This document shows, piece by piece, positions 31,617-41,188 of a DNA stretch of 64,000 nt. Below the pieces are notes generated by a model. It was not told the origin of the DNA, did no database searches, and saw only the letters and a list, made by a program, of their open reading frames with translations. The DNA is from MFD04580-c1 sp963702995 (GTDB taxonomy: Bacteria > Planctomycetota > Phycisphaerae > Tepidisphaerales > Tepidisphaeraceae). Each line of letters begins with the position of its first letter. The stretch's first letter is position 1. Position numbers and translations under genes: made by a program. Location: positions 3,906,001-3,970,000 of the forward strand of contig OY969783.1 of the NCBI GenBank assembly GCA_963702995.1. The letters are read 5' to 3'.

Positions 31617-31649
31617 CGTCCCTCGCTCCCGGTATTCCGGGGGAGAGAG
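31617..31649. repeat. Interspersed hairpin, family C, copy 2 (degenerate)
   Basis: CGTCCCTCGCTCCCGG, TATT, CCGGGGGAGAGAG. It is a diverged relative of the perfect hairpin at 17526-17563, with matching upstream sequence. Confidence 0.6.
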
Positions 31650-31694
31650 CCAGTGGGCCGCTCCGTCTGAATCAGCGGGGGCGCTCGCAAATCA

Positions 31695-31730
31695 AAGTGC
31701 CGCCGGTGCCCTCACCGGCGGTGTCGCCAA
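31695..31730. repeat. Interspersed palindrome, family B, copy 3 (half element)
   Basis: AAGTGCCGCCGGTGCCCTCACC... through GGTGTCGCCAA matches the left half of the copy at 16324. It is in the 31499-31966 gap, which otherwise has no gene; a short stem (31832-31851, AGATGCA/TGCATCT) is too weak to call. Confidence 0.75.
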
Positions 31731-31966
31731 CCATGCAAAACGCCCGGCGTACGGGGTGGGGAAGGAGCGATCATTCCGCCTGTCCGGTTTGGCGTAGAGC
31801 GCACCCGAAACATTCGCGCGATTGACGTGCCAGATGCAAGAACCTGCATCTTTCCGAGGCCGCCGTCTTTGCTAGTCTGCGCCGCGGCTGACGAGGCGAA
31901 GGTGCGGCGGCGCGGCCGCATTGCAGCCCGGTTCGTGACCTCCGTCAATCGTTCTGGCTCATCAAC

Positions 31967-32991
31967 ATGGCGCACCCATTCCCGATCGATCGGCGGAGCA
32001 AGCGGGGTTTGTCGGGCGAGCGATCGGGCGCGTCTCGAACGCGCCCGGTCGCGCCCTTCGTCGAGACGTTGGAGGGACGACGTCTCCTGTCCTCATCACT
32101 GGCGAGCGCGCCCCAGCCTGCCCCGGGCATCTTGCGGCCGCACGTCGCGGGCAACGCATCGGTCGTCGCAAGAACAATCCGCGCATCGAAGTCAACGTAT
32201 TATCTGAAGCAGCACGTCGCCTATTCCGGAGAGATCGGCGTGCTGGCGGGGCTTGCCAAAGGGGCGACGTATTCGGCGACCATCGACTGGGGTGACGCAA
32301 CCGCTTATGGGGCGACAAATGCTGTCGTCGATCCGGCCGGCTACGCCCATTTCGTCGGCACGCACACCTACGACAGCGGGGGCGTCTTCTTCATCACCCT
32401 CAAAGTTCACGACGGCCGCGGCTCGCTGATCGCGACCATCGTGAGCAAGTCCGTCGTCGCCGGGACGAGCAACAACTCGGCCGGCGGGACGACGATCCAC
32501 GGCGTCGCCCGCCAGACGGCAAGCGGCGAGATCGGCGTGTTCAACTACCCCGTGATTCGGCCCGTGCGCAACCCCTTCCCGTTGCAGGTCAGCGTTGACT
32601 GGGGCGACGGCCAGACCGGGGTCGGCAAGCTGAATGAGAACGGGCATGGCGGCTATGACATCACCGGCGCGACACCTACGCGCACTCCGGGACATTCCGA
32701 ATCGCCATCGTCGTCAGGCGGTTCGGTACGGGCCAGCCGACAGGCGGGACGCTGGTCGTCGTCATCAACAGCACCGCGCTGGTCACACTGAGCTTAGAAC
32801 GCATCGATCGTCATCCGCGGCTCAAGGCCGGTCGAGGCGTCACCGCGGTTCGAGCGGCGGCGTTGGCGAGTACGCTCGATGCGCCATGGCTCGTCAGTGG
32901 CCCGAAAAAATCGGCGGACGGCACACGGAGTGTGCCTGCTACAAGGCCCACTGAAGCGAACTTCCTGTGCCGCGGCGATCTACCCGCTTAG
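31967..32991 (+). CDS. LEPR-XLL protein with PKD-like repeats, frameshifted
   Basis: Predicted surface protein of about 341 residues. It starts at ATG 31967 with a basic N-terminus and the LEPR-XLL-type motif VETLEGRRLLSSSLAS (~34-49). Two PKD-like beta-sandwich repeats follow. The first has SATIDWGDATAYG and HTYDSGGVFFITL; the second has VSVDWGDGQTGVG and, after a frame break, HTYAHSGTFRIAIVVRR. The break is at about 32668-32673: DITG continues as RHTYAHSG if one base is missing. The paired DWGD ... HTY-x-SG motifs in both repeats strongly support the join. The corrected frame runs to a TAG at 32989-32991, overlapping the convergent gene end by 12 bp; the last ~50 residues are not recognisable. 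Confidence 0.75.
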
Positions 32992-34029
32992 CCACGCGTC
33001 GCGATGTTCAGCGACGAACGCGTCGTCGTTCAGGTGCGGGTAAGCGGCGCACACGCGGTCGATCTCCTCCGCCTGCCCCGGGCCCAGTCCTTCGTGCTCG
33101 TCGAGGCACCAGATGCCGTCCAGGAGCCCTTGACGACGCAGGACTTCGTGCAGCCCGGCGATGCAGCCGGCGAAGCCGTTCGCGGCGTCGAAGAACGCGG
33201 CGTTGCTGTCGGTCACCTCGATCGCACGGATCAGCATCTCCGCCGAAACGCTTCCATCATGTGACGCGATCGCCTTGCACTGCTCCAGTAGCCTCACTGC
33301 GCTCTGCGCCCAGACCGACCAGTGCCCCAGCAGCCCGCCCACGATGCGACGGGTGACCGGGCGCCCGTCGTGGATGAATCGGTGCGGCGTCAGCAGGTCC
33401 AGCACGATATTGTCGTCATTCCCGGTATACAGCGCGATATCGTCGCGGCCGGAGGCGACGATGGCCCGGATCACGTCGATCGTTCGATACCGATTGAACG
33501 GCGCGATCTTGATCGCCACCACGTTCTCGATCTCCGAAAATTGCCGCCAGAACGAGTAGCTCAGCACCCGCCCTCCCACCGACGGCTGAAGGTAAAATCC
33601 GACGACCGGGATCCGCCGCGACACCTGGCGGCAATGCTCCAGCAGCGCCACCTCGTCAACGTCGGACAACGCCGCGAGGCTCAGAAGCCCGGCGTGATAT
33701 CCCAGCTCGCGCGCCAGCGTCGCCTCAAAGACCGCCTGCTCCGTGCGGCCGCAGACGCCGGCAATCCGCACGAGCGGCCGATCGCGCCGCTGATCGGTGC
33801 GCGACATCTCCTCGGCCGCCAGTTCGAGCACCGGCCGCAAAAGCCCCACCTCCGGCCGCCGGATCGCGAACTGCGTCGTATGCACCCCCACCGCCAGCCC
33901 ACCCGCGCCGGCCGCGATGTAATAGCGAGAAAGAGCGCGCTGACGCCGCTCGTCCAGCTTGCGCTGGCCATTCAGCGCCAGCGGGTGTGCGGGGATGGCG
34001 ACGCCGGAATGGAGGGTGCCGAGAGTCAT
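32980..34029 (-). CDS. Dihydrodipicolinate synthase (DapA)-family aldolase/lyase
   Basis: TIM-barrel protein of 349 residues related to the DHDPS/N-acetylneuraminate lyase superfamily. Segments supporting this are SGVAIPAHPLALN at the N-terminus (instead of TAxxTPF), YYIAAGAGGLAVGVHTTQF (GxxGlxxxGTTGE region, diverged), VVGFYLQPSVGG (YNxP-like region) and the putative Schiff-base lysine in ENVVAIKIAPFNRY. The classical GTTGE is not conserved, so the substrate is likely not pyruvate/aspartate semialdehyde. The ATG at 34029 (MTLGTLHSGVAIPAHP) is chosen because upstream residues look non-coding. Downstream of an epimerase and the AAG-type glycosylase on the same strand, it may work in sugar-acid degradation with the epimerase. 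Confidence 0.8.
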   Translation of the reverse strand: MTLGTLHSGVAIPAHPLALNGQRKLDERRQRALSRYYIAAGAGGLAVGVHTTQFAIRRPEVGLLRPVLELAAEEMSRTDQRRDRPLVRIAGVCGRTEQAVFEATLARELGYHAGLLSLAALSDVDEVALLEHCRQVSRRIPVVGFYLQPSVGGRVLSYSFWRQFSEIENVVAIKIAPFNRYRTIDVIRAIVASGRDDIALYTGNDDNIVLDLLTPHRFIHDGRPVTRRIVGGLLGHWSVWAQSAVRLLEQCKAIASHDGSVSAEMLIRAIEVTDSNAAFFDAANGFAGCIAGLHEVLRRQGLLDGIWCLDEHEGLGPGQAEEIDRVCAAYPHLNDDAFVAEHRDAWLSG

Positions 34030-34148
34030 GGGGATCCGCTTAATCCTTCGGAAGGTCGATGACGTGCCAGGCCAAATCGGCCGGTTGCCGGCCGAGCGGA
34101 TTGATCTTAGGGCCGATGCCGTCGATCGCAATCGCTTTCTTGGGTGCC

Positions 34149-34736
<588 letters not shown>

Positions 34737-34798
34737 TGTCGATAATGGTGAGCAAGGGCGAGGCATGTTCTGCACAAAGATTCGCTTTTCCCGGCCGG

Positions 34799-35842
34799 TT
34801 AGAACTTCCCATCCCGCGCTTCAAAATGCGTCGGCTTGCCCAGTTGTTTGCCGCCCCGCGCGACCCAGTCGGCCGTCCAGCGGATGAGGCGGTCGATCGG
34901 GATGCGTGGGTAACCAAAAAGACGATGGCCCGCCTGCCCGTTGCTTAGCAGCGCATCCGGGGCTTCCGCGCCTGCAAAGCGGACGGGGCGGCCCATCAGT
35001 TGGCCGAACTGCTCGCTCACCCGTCGAACGCTAAGCAGTTCCGGCCCGGCGACGTTCATCACGAAGGGCGGGCTGGCAGCGTGCGAGAAAGCCTGCAACG
35101 CCATCGCACTGGCGTCCCCCTGCCAGATCGCGTTGAAGGCACCCATCGCCAGATCGATCGGCCGCCCTTCCCACACCTTGGTGGCTAGATCGACGAGAAC
35201 GCCGTATCGCATTTCGACCGCGTAATTCAACCGCAGGACGGCGACGGCGGTGCCGTTCAGGCGACTGAAATGCTCGAACATTCGCTCGCGGCCGACGCAG
35301 CTCATCGCATAGTCGCCCTCGGGATAGAGCGCATCGGCCTCGACCGACCCGCCCCAGGCGATCGGCGAAAGCCCGTACACATTCCCCGTCCCGAACGCGA
35401 CGATCTTCGACTCGATGAAGCGGCCGGCGACCATCGCCGGCAGGAACGTATTCATCGCCCAGGTCAGCGCCTCGCGCCCGGTGGATCCGAACTTCATTCC
35501 CGCCATGAAGATAACGTTTGGCGCGTCGGGAAGAGCGGCAAGCTGGTCCCCGTCGGTCAGGTCCGTGGCGATGGTTTCGACGCCCCACTGCGACAGTTGC
35601 GTTTTCGATTCGGGCTCGGAGAAGCGGGAGACGCCGATGACGCGCCGATTCACACCGGCCGCGTCGGAAGTGCGCCGCGCCATGCGGGCCAAGGTCGGCC
35701 CCATCTTGCCGCCAACCCCGAGGATGAGAACGTCCCCCTTCAGCGCCCCCATCGCCTCGACGGCCGCGGGCGGCGGGTCGCTCAGAAGCGTCTCCAGCGC
35801 CTCAACGGTGTCAAGCGTGTCATCCGGGGGAACGAGGGTCAT
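34799..35842 (-). CDS. NAD-dependent epimerase/dehydratase family protein
   Basis: Extended SDR of 347 residues. The dinucleotide motif is VLILGVGGKMGPTLARMA (~39-56; GxGGxxG). NVIFMAGMKFGSTG corresponds to the central strand, AFGTGNVYG and YAMSCVGRERMFEHFSR to the catalytic S/T and Y-x3-K-like positions. The YxxxK is altered (YAMSCVGRER), so classical epimerase activity is uncertain. AVLRLNYAVEMRYGVLVDLA and MNVAGPELLSVRRVSEQF fit substrate-binding parts. It is the first gene of a minus-strand set with the AAG-type glycosylase and DapA-like aldolase. Family assignment is good; substrate unknown. Confidence 0.85.
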   Translation of the reverse strand: MTLVPPDDTLDTVEALETLLSDPPPAAVEAMGALKGDVLILGVGGKMGPTLARMARRTSDAAGVNRRVIGVSRFSEPESKTQLSQWGVETIATDLTDGDQLAALPDAPNVIFMAGMKFGSTGREALTWAMNTFLPAMVAGRFIESKIVAFGTGNVYGLSPIAWGGSVEADALYPEGDYAMSCVGRERMFEHFSRLNGTAVAVLRLNYAVEMRYGVLVDLATKVWEGRPIDLAMGAFNAIWQGDASAMALQAFSHAASPPFVMNVAGPELLSVRRVSEQFGQLMGRPVRFAGAEAPDALLSNGQAGHRLFGYPRIPIDRLIRWTADWVARGGKQLGKPTHFEARDGKF

Positions 35843-36071
35843 GGAGACTCCTTACCGATAACGCGGGCGTCATTCCAGGCGGCCGGGCGGGGTCGCTTCC
35901 GGAAGTCGCTGCCGCGGAAGAAACCGTGGGCGCGGAATAACCGATGGGGTTCGCGCGTTAAATGCGTGCGGCCGCTGCCGACTTTTTCGTAGCCACCGGC
36001 GGCCGCAGACGATAATCTAGCGTAGCGAGCGGGGTCATTCACCGGGTTGCGGGAAACACGAGGAGCGAACC

Positions 36072-36449
36072 ATGAAGGTTTGGCCGACAGTTGTGGCGTT
36101 GATTTTAGTCCTTTCGTTTTCGGGCATCGCCGATGCGAAGGCCCGGCGGACCGGCAGTAACGGAAAGAGCGGCGATGGCTCGCTGTCAGGCAAGATCACC
36201 GAGTTGACCACCGAAACCGACGGGGCCACCCGCGACATTCAGCTCTCCATGGGCGGCGGCAAAAAGCACACGACGACCGTCGTTAAGGCCAATGCCACCA
36301 CAACGATCACGGTCAACGGCAATCCCGGCACCCTCGACGACCTGAAAACAGGGGACACGATCACGTTCGTCCGATCCAAGAGCGGCCCGCTGGCCGCCTC
36401 GATCACCGTGACGTCCGGCGGTGAAAAGAAGAAGAAAAAGAGCACCTGA
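36072..36449 (+). CDS. Small secreted protein, DUF5666-like beta fold
   Basis: Exported protein of 125 residues. Residues 1-22 (MKVWPTVVALILVLSFSGIA) are a signal peptide, cleavage likely after ADA. The mature part is Lys/Thr/Gly-rich and alternates beta strands (LSGKITELTTETDGATRDIQ; TTTITVNGNPGTLDDLKTGD; TITFVRS), the pattern seen in DUF5666-type domains. It ends GGEKKKKKST. No cysteines or catalytic motif. It has its own terminator immediately downstream. Function unknown. Confidence 0.75.
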   Translation: MKVWPTVVALILVLSFSGIADAKARRTGSNGKSGDGSLSGKITELTTETDGATRDIQLSMGGGKKHTTTVVKANATTTITVNGNPGTLDDLKTGDTITFVRSKSGPLAASITVTSGGEKKKKKST

Positions 36450-36477
36450 TCGTCGAGGGACTTCGTTGAAAACTGAG

Positions 36478-36522
36478 GCCCGGGCCGGCTCGCTGTATTG
36501 CGTACCGGCCCGGGCTTTTTTT
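36478..36522 (+). terminator. Rho-independent terminator after the small secreted gene
   Basis: Stem GCCCGGGCCGG / CCGGCCCGGGC (11 bp) with a 16-base loop, followed by TTTTTTT (36516-36522). This is the clearest intrinsic terminator in the window. Confidence 0.92.
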
Positions 36523-36765
36523 CACGGCCGCCGTGCGCCGTGTGCCGCCCACTACATAGACGAGGCCGCGTAGCGTGCCGCCGCGTCACACGACCAACCC
36601 ACGCCGCTCTGGCCGCCTGCCGTCGCTCCCTGCGTCAGCGGCCGTTTTCCAAACCCTACGGTTGCACGCCACAGGACGGCGCGTAGCATCATCGGATGGG
36701 GCCCCGCCGGGCGTGTTACCCGCGAGGGCTCTCACATCGGTCTTAACGTGGTCGGAGAGGGACTC

Positions 36766-37446
36766 ATGCACCGTCGCGCCCGGCATAGCGGCTTTACGCT
36801 GGTGGAGCTTCTGGTCGTGATCGGCATCATCGCGCTGCTGGTCAGCATTCTGCTGCCAACGCTGGCCAGCGCCCGCGAACACGCACGACGAACCAAGTGC
36901 ATGTCCAACGAGCGGCAGATCATGACCGCATGGCTCCAATACGCCCAGGAGCACAAAGGCGCTCTCGTCCCGGCCGAAACCAACCCCAATGGTTGGGTCG
37001 ATGCCGGCAACACCGACGACAATATCTCCTCGGGCCTGCTCTTCCCCTACTGCCCCAACGTCAACGTCTACCGCTGTGGCGGCGACGACAACCAGATCAA
37101 CCTGCGCAGCTATTCGATCAACGCCGTGATGGACGGCTCATGGGGCTCCATCCCCTCCATCAAAAAATTGTCGCAGGTCCGCCATTCGAGCGAGGTCTGG
37201 GTTCTGATCGAGGAGGCCGACGCCCGGGGTTACAACCTGGGGTCGTTCGTGCTGCTGAATACGGGCGACACCTGGGTCGATTACCCCGCCGTGTGGCACC
37301 AGCATGGCTTCTGCCTCGGCTATGCCGATACGCATGTCGAATACATGAAATGCAGTGACCCTCGGACGTGGGCGATCAAATCGCACGACGTCGTGCAGGC
37401 GAACAACCCCGACCTGCAGGAGCTTCAGCGGACCGTCGGCTATTAG
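36766..37446 (+). CDS. Prepilin-type N-terminal cleavage/methylation protein with H-X9-DG-like tail
   Basis: Pseudopilin-like protein of 226 residues, exported and processed by a prepilin peptidase. The ATG at 36766 follows GGAGAGGGACTC; an in-frame GTG at 36748 is less likely. The class III signal is SGFTLVELLVVIGIIALLVS: cleavage after Gly, methylation of Phe, Glu5 conserved. The helix continues to LPTLASAREHARRTKCMSNERQ. The globular part has WLQYAQEHKGALVP and YRCGGDDNQ, and the end HQHGFCLGYADTHVEYMK resembles the Planctomycetes H-X9-DG tail, with DT in place of DG. These proteins are abundant in planctomycetes and are not proven pilus subunits. It might be a client of the secretin at 11834. 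Confidence 0.85.
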   Translation: MHRRARHSGFTLVELLVVIGIIALLVSILLPTLASAREHARRTKCMSNERQIMTAWLQYAQEHKGALVPAETNPNGWVDAGNTDDNISSGLLFPYCPNVNVYRCGGDDNQINLRSYSINAVMDGSWGSIPSIKKLSQVRHSSEVWVLIEEADARGYNLGSFVLLNTGDTWVDYPAVWHQHGFCLGYADTHVEYMKCSDPRTWAIKSHDVVQANNPDLQELQRTVGY

Positions 37447-37835
37447 CGCGACGGGCGCTCTTCTCGGGCACCGGCCAGTTCCCCCAGGCAACCAGGGCAG
37501 AGGCAGTCGGCATACGTTCGCCGCAGCCATTCGAGCATCTCGACGCTCAATTGCATCGTCTGGCACCAGCAGGCCTGGCGATCACACGCGAACCCGCCGC
37601 CGCACCGCTCACACGTCTTGGGGACCGATTGGGCCGCACCATCGTACGGGCAGTTCCGGCACCCGCTGTCGCAGCACGACCCCCGTGCCGCCAGGAACTC
37701 CCGCGACAGTGCCCCCGCCTCGTCCAGGAGCGGCCGCATCAGCCCCCCGCAAGACAAGCAAGCGTCCCGCGGCCGCGCCTGCCGTGTCGCCATGCACCCC
37801 GGACAAAATCGAAGCGTCTGCTGCGGCACGGCCAA
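37443..37835 (-). CDS. Cys-rich protein: zinc ribbon, DUF5522-like motif and cysteine-rich CWC domain
   Basis: Small cytoplasmic protein of 130 residues with 20 cysteines by eye. Three modules: a zinc-ribbon-like N-terminus (RFCPGCMATRQ ... ACLSCGG, ~9-30), a CCDSGCRNCPYDG block like DUF5522 (~53-65) and a cysteine-rich CWC domain (CERCGGGFACDRQACWCQTM ... CLCPGCLGELA, ~74-121). DUF5522 and CWC domains occur as separate tiny proteins or fusions in many bacteria; the function of both is unknown. Metal binding is likely from the paired CxxC motifs. Its stop shares bases with the stop of the prepilin-like gene (convergent, overlapping 4 bp). Confidence 0.8.
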   Translation of the reverse strand: MAVPQQTLRFCPGCMATRQARPRDACLSCGGLMRPLLDEAGALSREFLAARGSCCDSGCRNCPYDGAAQSVPKTCERCGGGFACDRQACWCQTMQLSVEMLEWLRRTYADCLCPGCLGELAGAREERPSR

Positions 37836-37850
37836 AGTCTAACACGGGGA

Positions 37851-38008
37851 AGGAAAGGAGGAAGGTGAAGGATGAAGGTGAAGGATGCATGGATGAGGGA
37901 AAGAGTGAATGCACCTGCGGCGGCGCTGGCACTTGCGTCTTTGGCCTGTGCCCCCCACCAGTCTTTGCCCTTCATCCTTCACCTTCACCCTTCATCCTTT
38001 CTCCTCCC
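37851..38008. repeat. Large purine/pyrimidine inverted repeat
   Basis: Left arm is a purine-rich direct repeat (GGTGAAGGATGAA units) at 37851-37887, and the right arm at 37973-38008 is a diverged complement (CTTCATCCTTCACC units). They flank an 85-base loop between two minus-strand genes. It could form a long hairpin or triplex-type structure. Confidence 0.75.
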
Positions 38009-38088
38009 ATCTGTGTTCATCCTGCCTTTCATCTGTGGCTAAAGATTCTTCGTCTTCGTCTTCGTTTTCACCTTCGCCCTTCGCCTCA

Positions 38089-40098
38089 TCAGTGGCCGCC
38101 TCCGGGGATCAGTTCCCAGTGCTCGCCGAAGAAGCCCGCGTCAACGACCTCGCCGGGGCCGTGTGCGTTTGGCGGCGTGCTGATGTCGATCACGGCGTAG
38201 TCCGGCAGCTTGGGGACCTGGCGGGCGTTGTTGAGGTAGTCGTACTCGCGGAAGGTGAAGCCGCTGTTCAGCACTACATAATGGTTGGGCGACAGCGGGT
38301 TCGGGTAGATCAGGATCGGTGCGTGATCGTCGGCGGAGTAGTGGGCGTCGCCGACATCAATGGTGTGGAGATTCCAATGGATTGGCAGCTTCTCCGTTAT
38401 CCGGGCGATCAGGCGGTTGCTGCCGGGGTCGCCGAAGAGGATCACGTTACCGGCCGCCATGTCGGCGTCGGTGACGTCCGTGTCGTTCTTCACGAGGGCC
38501 TCGCCACGGAACTGCTTGCGCCAGTGGTCGATCGCATGCTCGCACTCGGCCGCCGCCCAGCGGCCGACGTTTTCGTGCAGTGCGTTGCCGGTCGGCCGCA
38601 CGATCAGGAAGTGCTCCATGAACGCGTCGTCAATCGGGCCCTGAAGCCCGTGCCGCTTCGCAAGGCCGTCGCCGGCGGGCTCACTCGCGGCCGCCCACTT
38701 GCCGTTTCGCCTGACGAACCGCGCCTTCGGGGGCATCCCCTCGGCCGTGCCCGTCACCTTCTCACCATCGATCGAAAACGCCGCCGGCGCGCCCGATGAC
38801 CCGGCGGGGACCGCAATCGTCAGGGCCGATACGTTCTCGGTCTTGAGCGTATAGCCCTCTTTCCCCATTTCGGCCTCGACGCGCGCCCGCCGCCAATGGT
38901 GCTCCAGCCCGTCCACCGTGAGCCAGAACATCCGGTTGTACCGGAGCGTCCAGGTCGTGAAGTGCAGCTTTTCCGGCCAGGCGTTCCTCCCTTTGGCGAG
39001 CAGTTCATCCAATCGCTTGTCGAGCTGAACCTTCGCGTTCTTCTCGTAGGCGTGCTTGGTATTGGGGCCGATGATCCGCTCGAGCTTGAGCCCCTCGGCC
39101 GCCATGGCCTCCATCATCACGTCGGAGGCCTGCTTCTGGGTGTCCAGCTCGCCGGCATAAGCTACTGTTGGCAGGTTGGCGAGGTTGGCGGCGTAGTCGG
39201 TGCAGTCGTACAGGTGCCAGAGCGATTTCTGATACCACGGGGGAGCGACTGCCTCATTCGCATAGACCTTGAGGAACCTTGCCGACTCGGCAAACCCCGC
39301 CCCCGGCGACGCGGCCGCCCACCGATCCGTGTAGTGCGTCGCGAACTGCCAGCAGGCCGCACCGCCCATCGAGAAGCCAATCATCAGCACGCGGTTCTCG
39401 TCGATCGGGTATTGCCTCTCAATGGCCTCCATCGCCTCCAGGCAATCCACCTCGCCGGCAAACTTATTCGCGTTGCAGTAGCGGCCGTAGAGATTCACGC
39501 CGAACTTGTCGGTCAGTGCCGGCGCCTTCTGGCTGATGAATACCAACTCCGTGAGATTCTCATTGCGGCCGTGACAGTTAACGTCCAGCCGATACCGCTT
39601 CCCATCCCCCGCCTTGTACTCCGACGGCACGCCCAGGATGTACGGCTGGACCGAGCCGTCAATCCGCGACACGTACCCGCGCGGCCCGCTCGTCAGGGCC
39701 CACGGCGCCTTCCCCTCCTTCAGGGCGGCCGCCCGCTCCAGGCCGTCGGCGATCGCCTTCTGAGCCGGCTTGAGGTCGATCTGCTCGCGGTACTTCAGTG
39801 GGTAACGGATGGCATTGTGATAGATCTGTATGTCAGGCAGGTAGGCCAACAACTCGGGCTTGCCTGCCAAGACTGTTTGAAGTTCCTCAATCGCTCTACC
39901 CAGCTTCCCCGCGCCGATTTGCAGCTCCGTTCGATCGATCGCCGGGAGATCCTTGGTCGGCACCGGCGGAACCGGCTTGATAACATCGGGCGCCTTTTCC
40001 TTTGGCGTGTCGGCCGCCACGACAGCTGAATTTAAGGAGACGGGCACGACGAAAGCAGCCAGGAGCGACGACGCGAGCAAGCGGCGGATGAGTTTCAC
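38089..40098 (-). CDS. Secreted prolyl-oligopeptidase-like alpha/beta hydrolase
   Basis: Exported hydrolase of 669 residues. The GTG at 40098 has AAAGGAA upstream and opens a signal peptide (KLIRRLLASSLLAAFVVPVS). After a helical N-terminal region, the alpha/beta-hydrolase core carries the nucleophile elbow MIGFSMGGAACW (GxSxGG), the acid in VAYAGELDTQKQ and the His in IGPNTKHAYEK, a complete Ser-Asp-His set in the expected order. The C-terminal third (HWRRARVEAEMGKEGYTLKT onward, ending GEHWELIPGGGH) is beta-rich. The family covers peptidases and esterases, and the substrate is unknown. It is divergent from the 40184 gene, and their 5' ends are 85 bp apart. Confidence 0.85.
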   Translation of the reverse strand: MKLIRRLLASSLLAAFVVPVSLNSAVVAADTPKEKAPDVIKPVPPVPTKDLPAIDRTELQIGAGKLGRAIEELQTVLAGKPELLAYLPDIQIYHNAIRYPLKYREQIDLKPAQKAIADGLERAAALKEGKAPWALTSGPRGYVSRIDGSVQPYILGVPSEYKAGDGKRYRLDVNCHGRNENLTELVFISQKAPALTDKFGVNLYGRYCNANKFAGEVDCLEAMEAIERQYPIDENRVLMIGFSMGGAACWQFATHYTDRWAAASPGAGFAESARFLKVYANEAVAPPWYQKSLWHLYDCTDYAANLANLPTVAYAGELDTQKQASDVMMEAMAAEGLKLERIIGPNTKHAYEKNAKVQLDKRLDELLAKGRNAWPEKLHFTTWTLRYNRMFWLTVDGLEHHWRRARVEAEMGKEGYTLKTENVSALTIAVPAGSSGAPAAFSIDGEKVTGTAEGMPPKARFVRRNGKWAAASEPAGDGLAKRHGLQGPIDDAFMEHFLIVRPTGNALHENVGRWAAAECEHAIDHWRKQFRGEALVKNDTDVTDADMAAGNVILFGDPGSNRLIARITEKLPIHWNLHTIDVGDAHYSADDHAPILIYPNPLSPNHYVVLNSGFTFREYDYLNNARQVPKLPDYAVIDISTPPNAHGPGEVVDAGFFGEHWELIPGGGH

Positions 40099-40183
40099 GG
40101 AGCGGTTCCTTTCGAGACAATGGTGACGGACGCCCCTGCATAGCATGGAGCGCCCGCCCCCGTTGCATGATCGAGCCGCCCCG

Positions 40184-41100
40184 ATGACGCAAACCATCCC
40201 ACCCGGCCTTGGCCGCTACCGCTCCCTGATCGAACAGCTCGTCCGATCGGTCGAGCCCTTCGTGCCCACGTGCGAGTCGGACATCGCGATCCAGGTCGAG
40301 CGCGGCGTCGGCTTCCCGATCAGCCTCACGCGGCCGCCGGGCTCGAGCCTGCCGGACAGCTTCGCGCGCCTCGCCAACCTCGCGGCCGCCGGACGACTGG
40401 CGCGGGTCGATGTCGTCGATCGCTCCGGACACCGACGCCCGATCTATCGCCCGCTCCTGACCTTTGCCTGGCTGGCGACGGCCCAGCAGGCGACATCCCT
40501 GCCGCCCGCCTGGAGCGAGGCAATCGAGCGCTCGTGCGAGGGATTGATGGCCGACTGTGCCGCAACCCCAGCGGCCGGCGGCGCTGCCCCCGCCGCGCAA
40601 GCCGGCCCGATCTGCGTCGCAGCGCTGGCGGCGCTCGGGCTGACGGTGGCTGGAACGCGCCTCGGCCGCCCCGAATGGACGAATGCGGGCCGAGATGCCA
40701 TGCGGGCGCTGGCCGAGGGTCAAACGAGCTCGGGCGCTTTCTTCGCGCCGGCCGATCGGACAACCCGGAGACGGTCTGGTATCACGAGTTAATCGCACTG
40801 CACGCGGTCGGGAGCTACGCCGCGAGGGCCGGCGATGGTCTGGCGGCCGCCGCGGCCGCACGGGCCGCCCGTTTCCACCTCTTCGAAACCCAGCCAGACC
40901 ACGCGACGAGCCAGCCTTGGGCGGTATTCAGCTTTCTAACCTCGCCCGAGACGTGGCCGCTCGCCGAGCAGGTCCTCCATTCGCTGCGTGCGGGCTCGGG
41001 CGGGCCGGCCAATTCGGCGGCCACCGGGCACGACGGAGTCACTTCCATCCTCCTTGCCGACGCCCTATATTGCCTGGACCGACGTGTGGCCCACCCGTAG
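40184..41100 (+). CDS. Unknown protein with possible alpha/alpha-toroid fold, frameshifted
   Basis: About 305 residues when joined. The ATG at 40184 begins MTQTIPPGLGRYRSLIEQLV. The sequence is helix-rich with repeated WxxA and AARA segments, and the second half has TVWYHELIALHAVGSYAARA and SFLTSPETWPLAEQVLHSLR, reminiscent of alpha/alpha-toroid enzymes. I do not recognise a family. One base is missing at about 40747-40758 (SSGAFFAPA continues as RSDNPETVWYHEL). Neither signal peptide nor catalytic motif is visible. It is 88 bp upstream of the Trm112-like gene on the same strand. Confidence 0.6.
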
Positions 41101-41188
41101 CCTACGGCCTGGGCGCCCCGTGGAGCTCGGCGACGCCGGGATCACTGGCGACAGGCGGCGCGTGGCAACCCGAACACAACGCCAACCA

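Noticed and set aside
31832..31851. Short hairpin AGATGCA/TGCATCT as terminator
   Set aside because: A 7-bp stem with no U-tract is too weak, and it lies far from a gene end.
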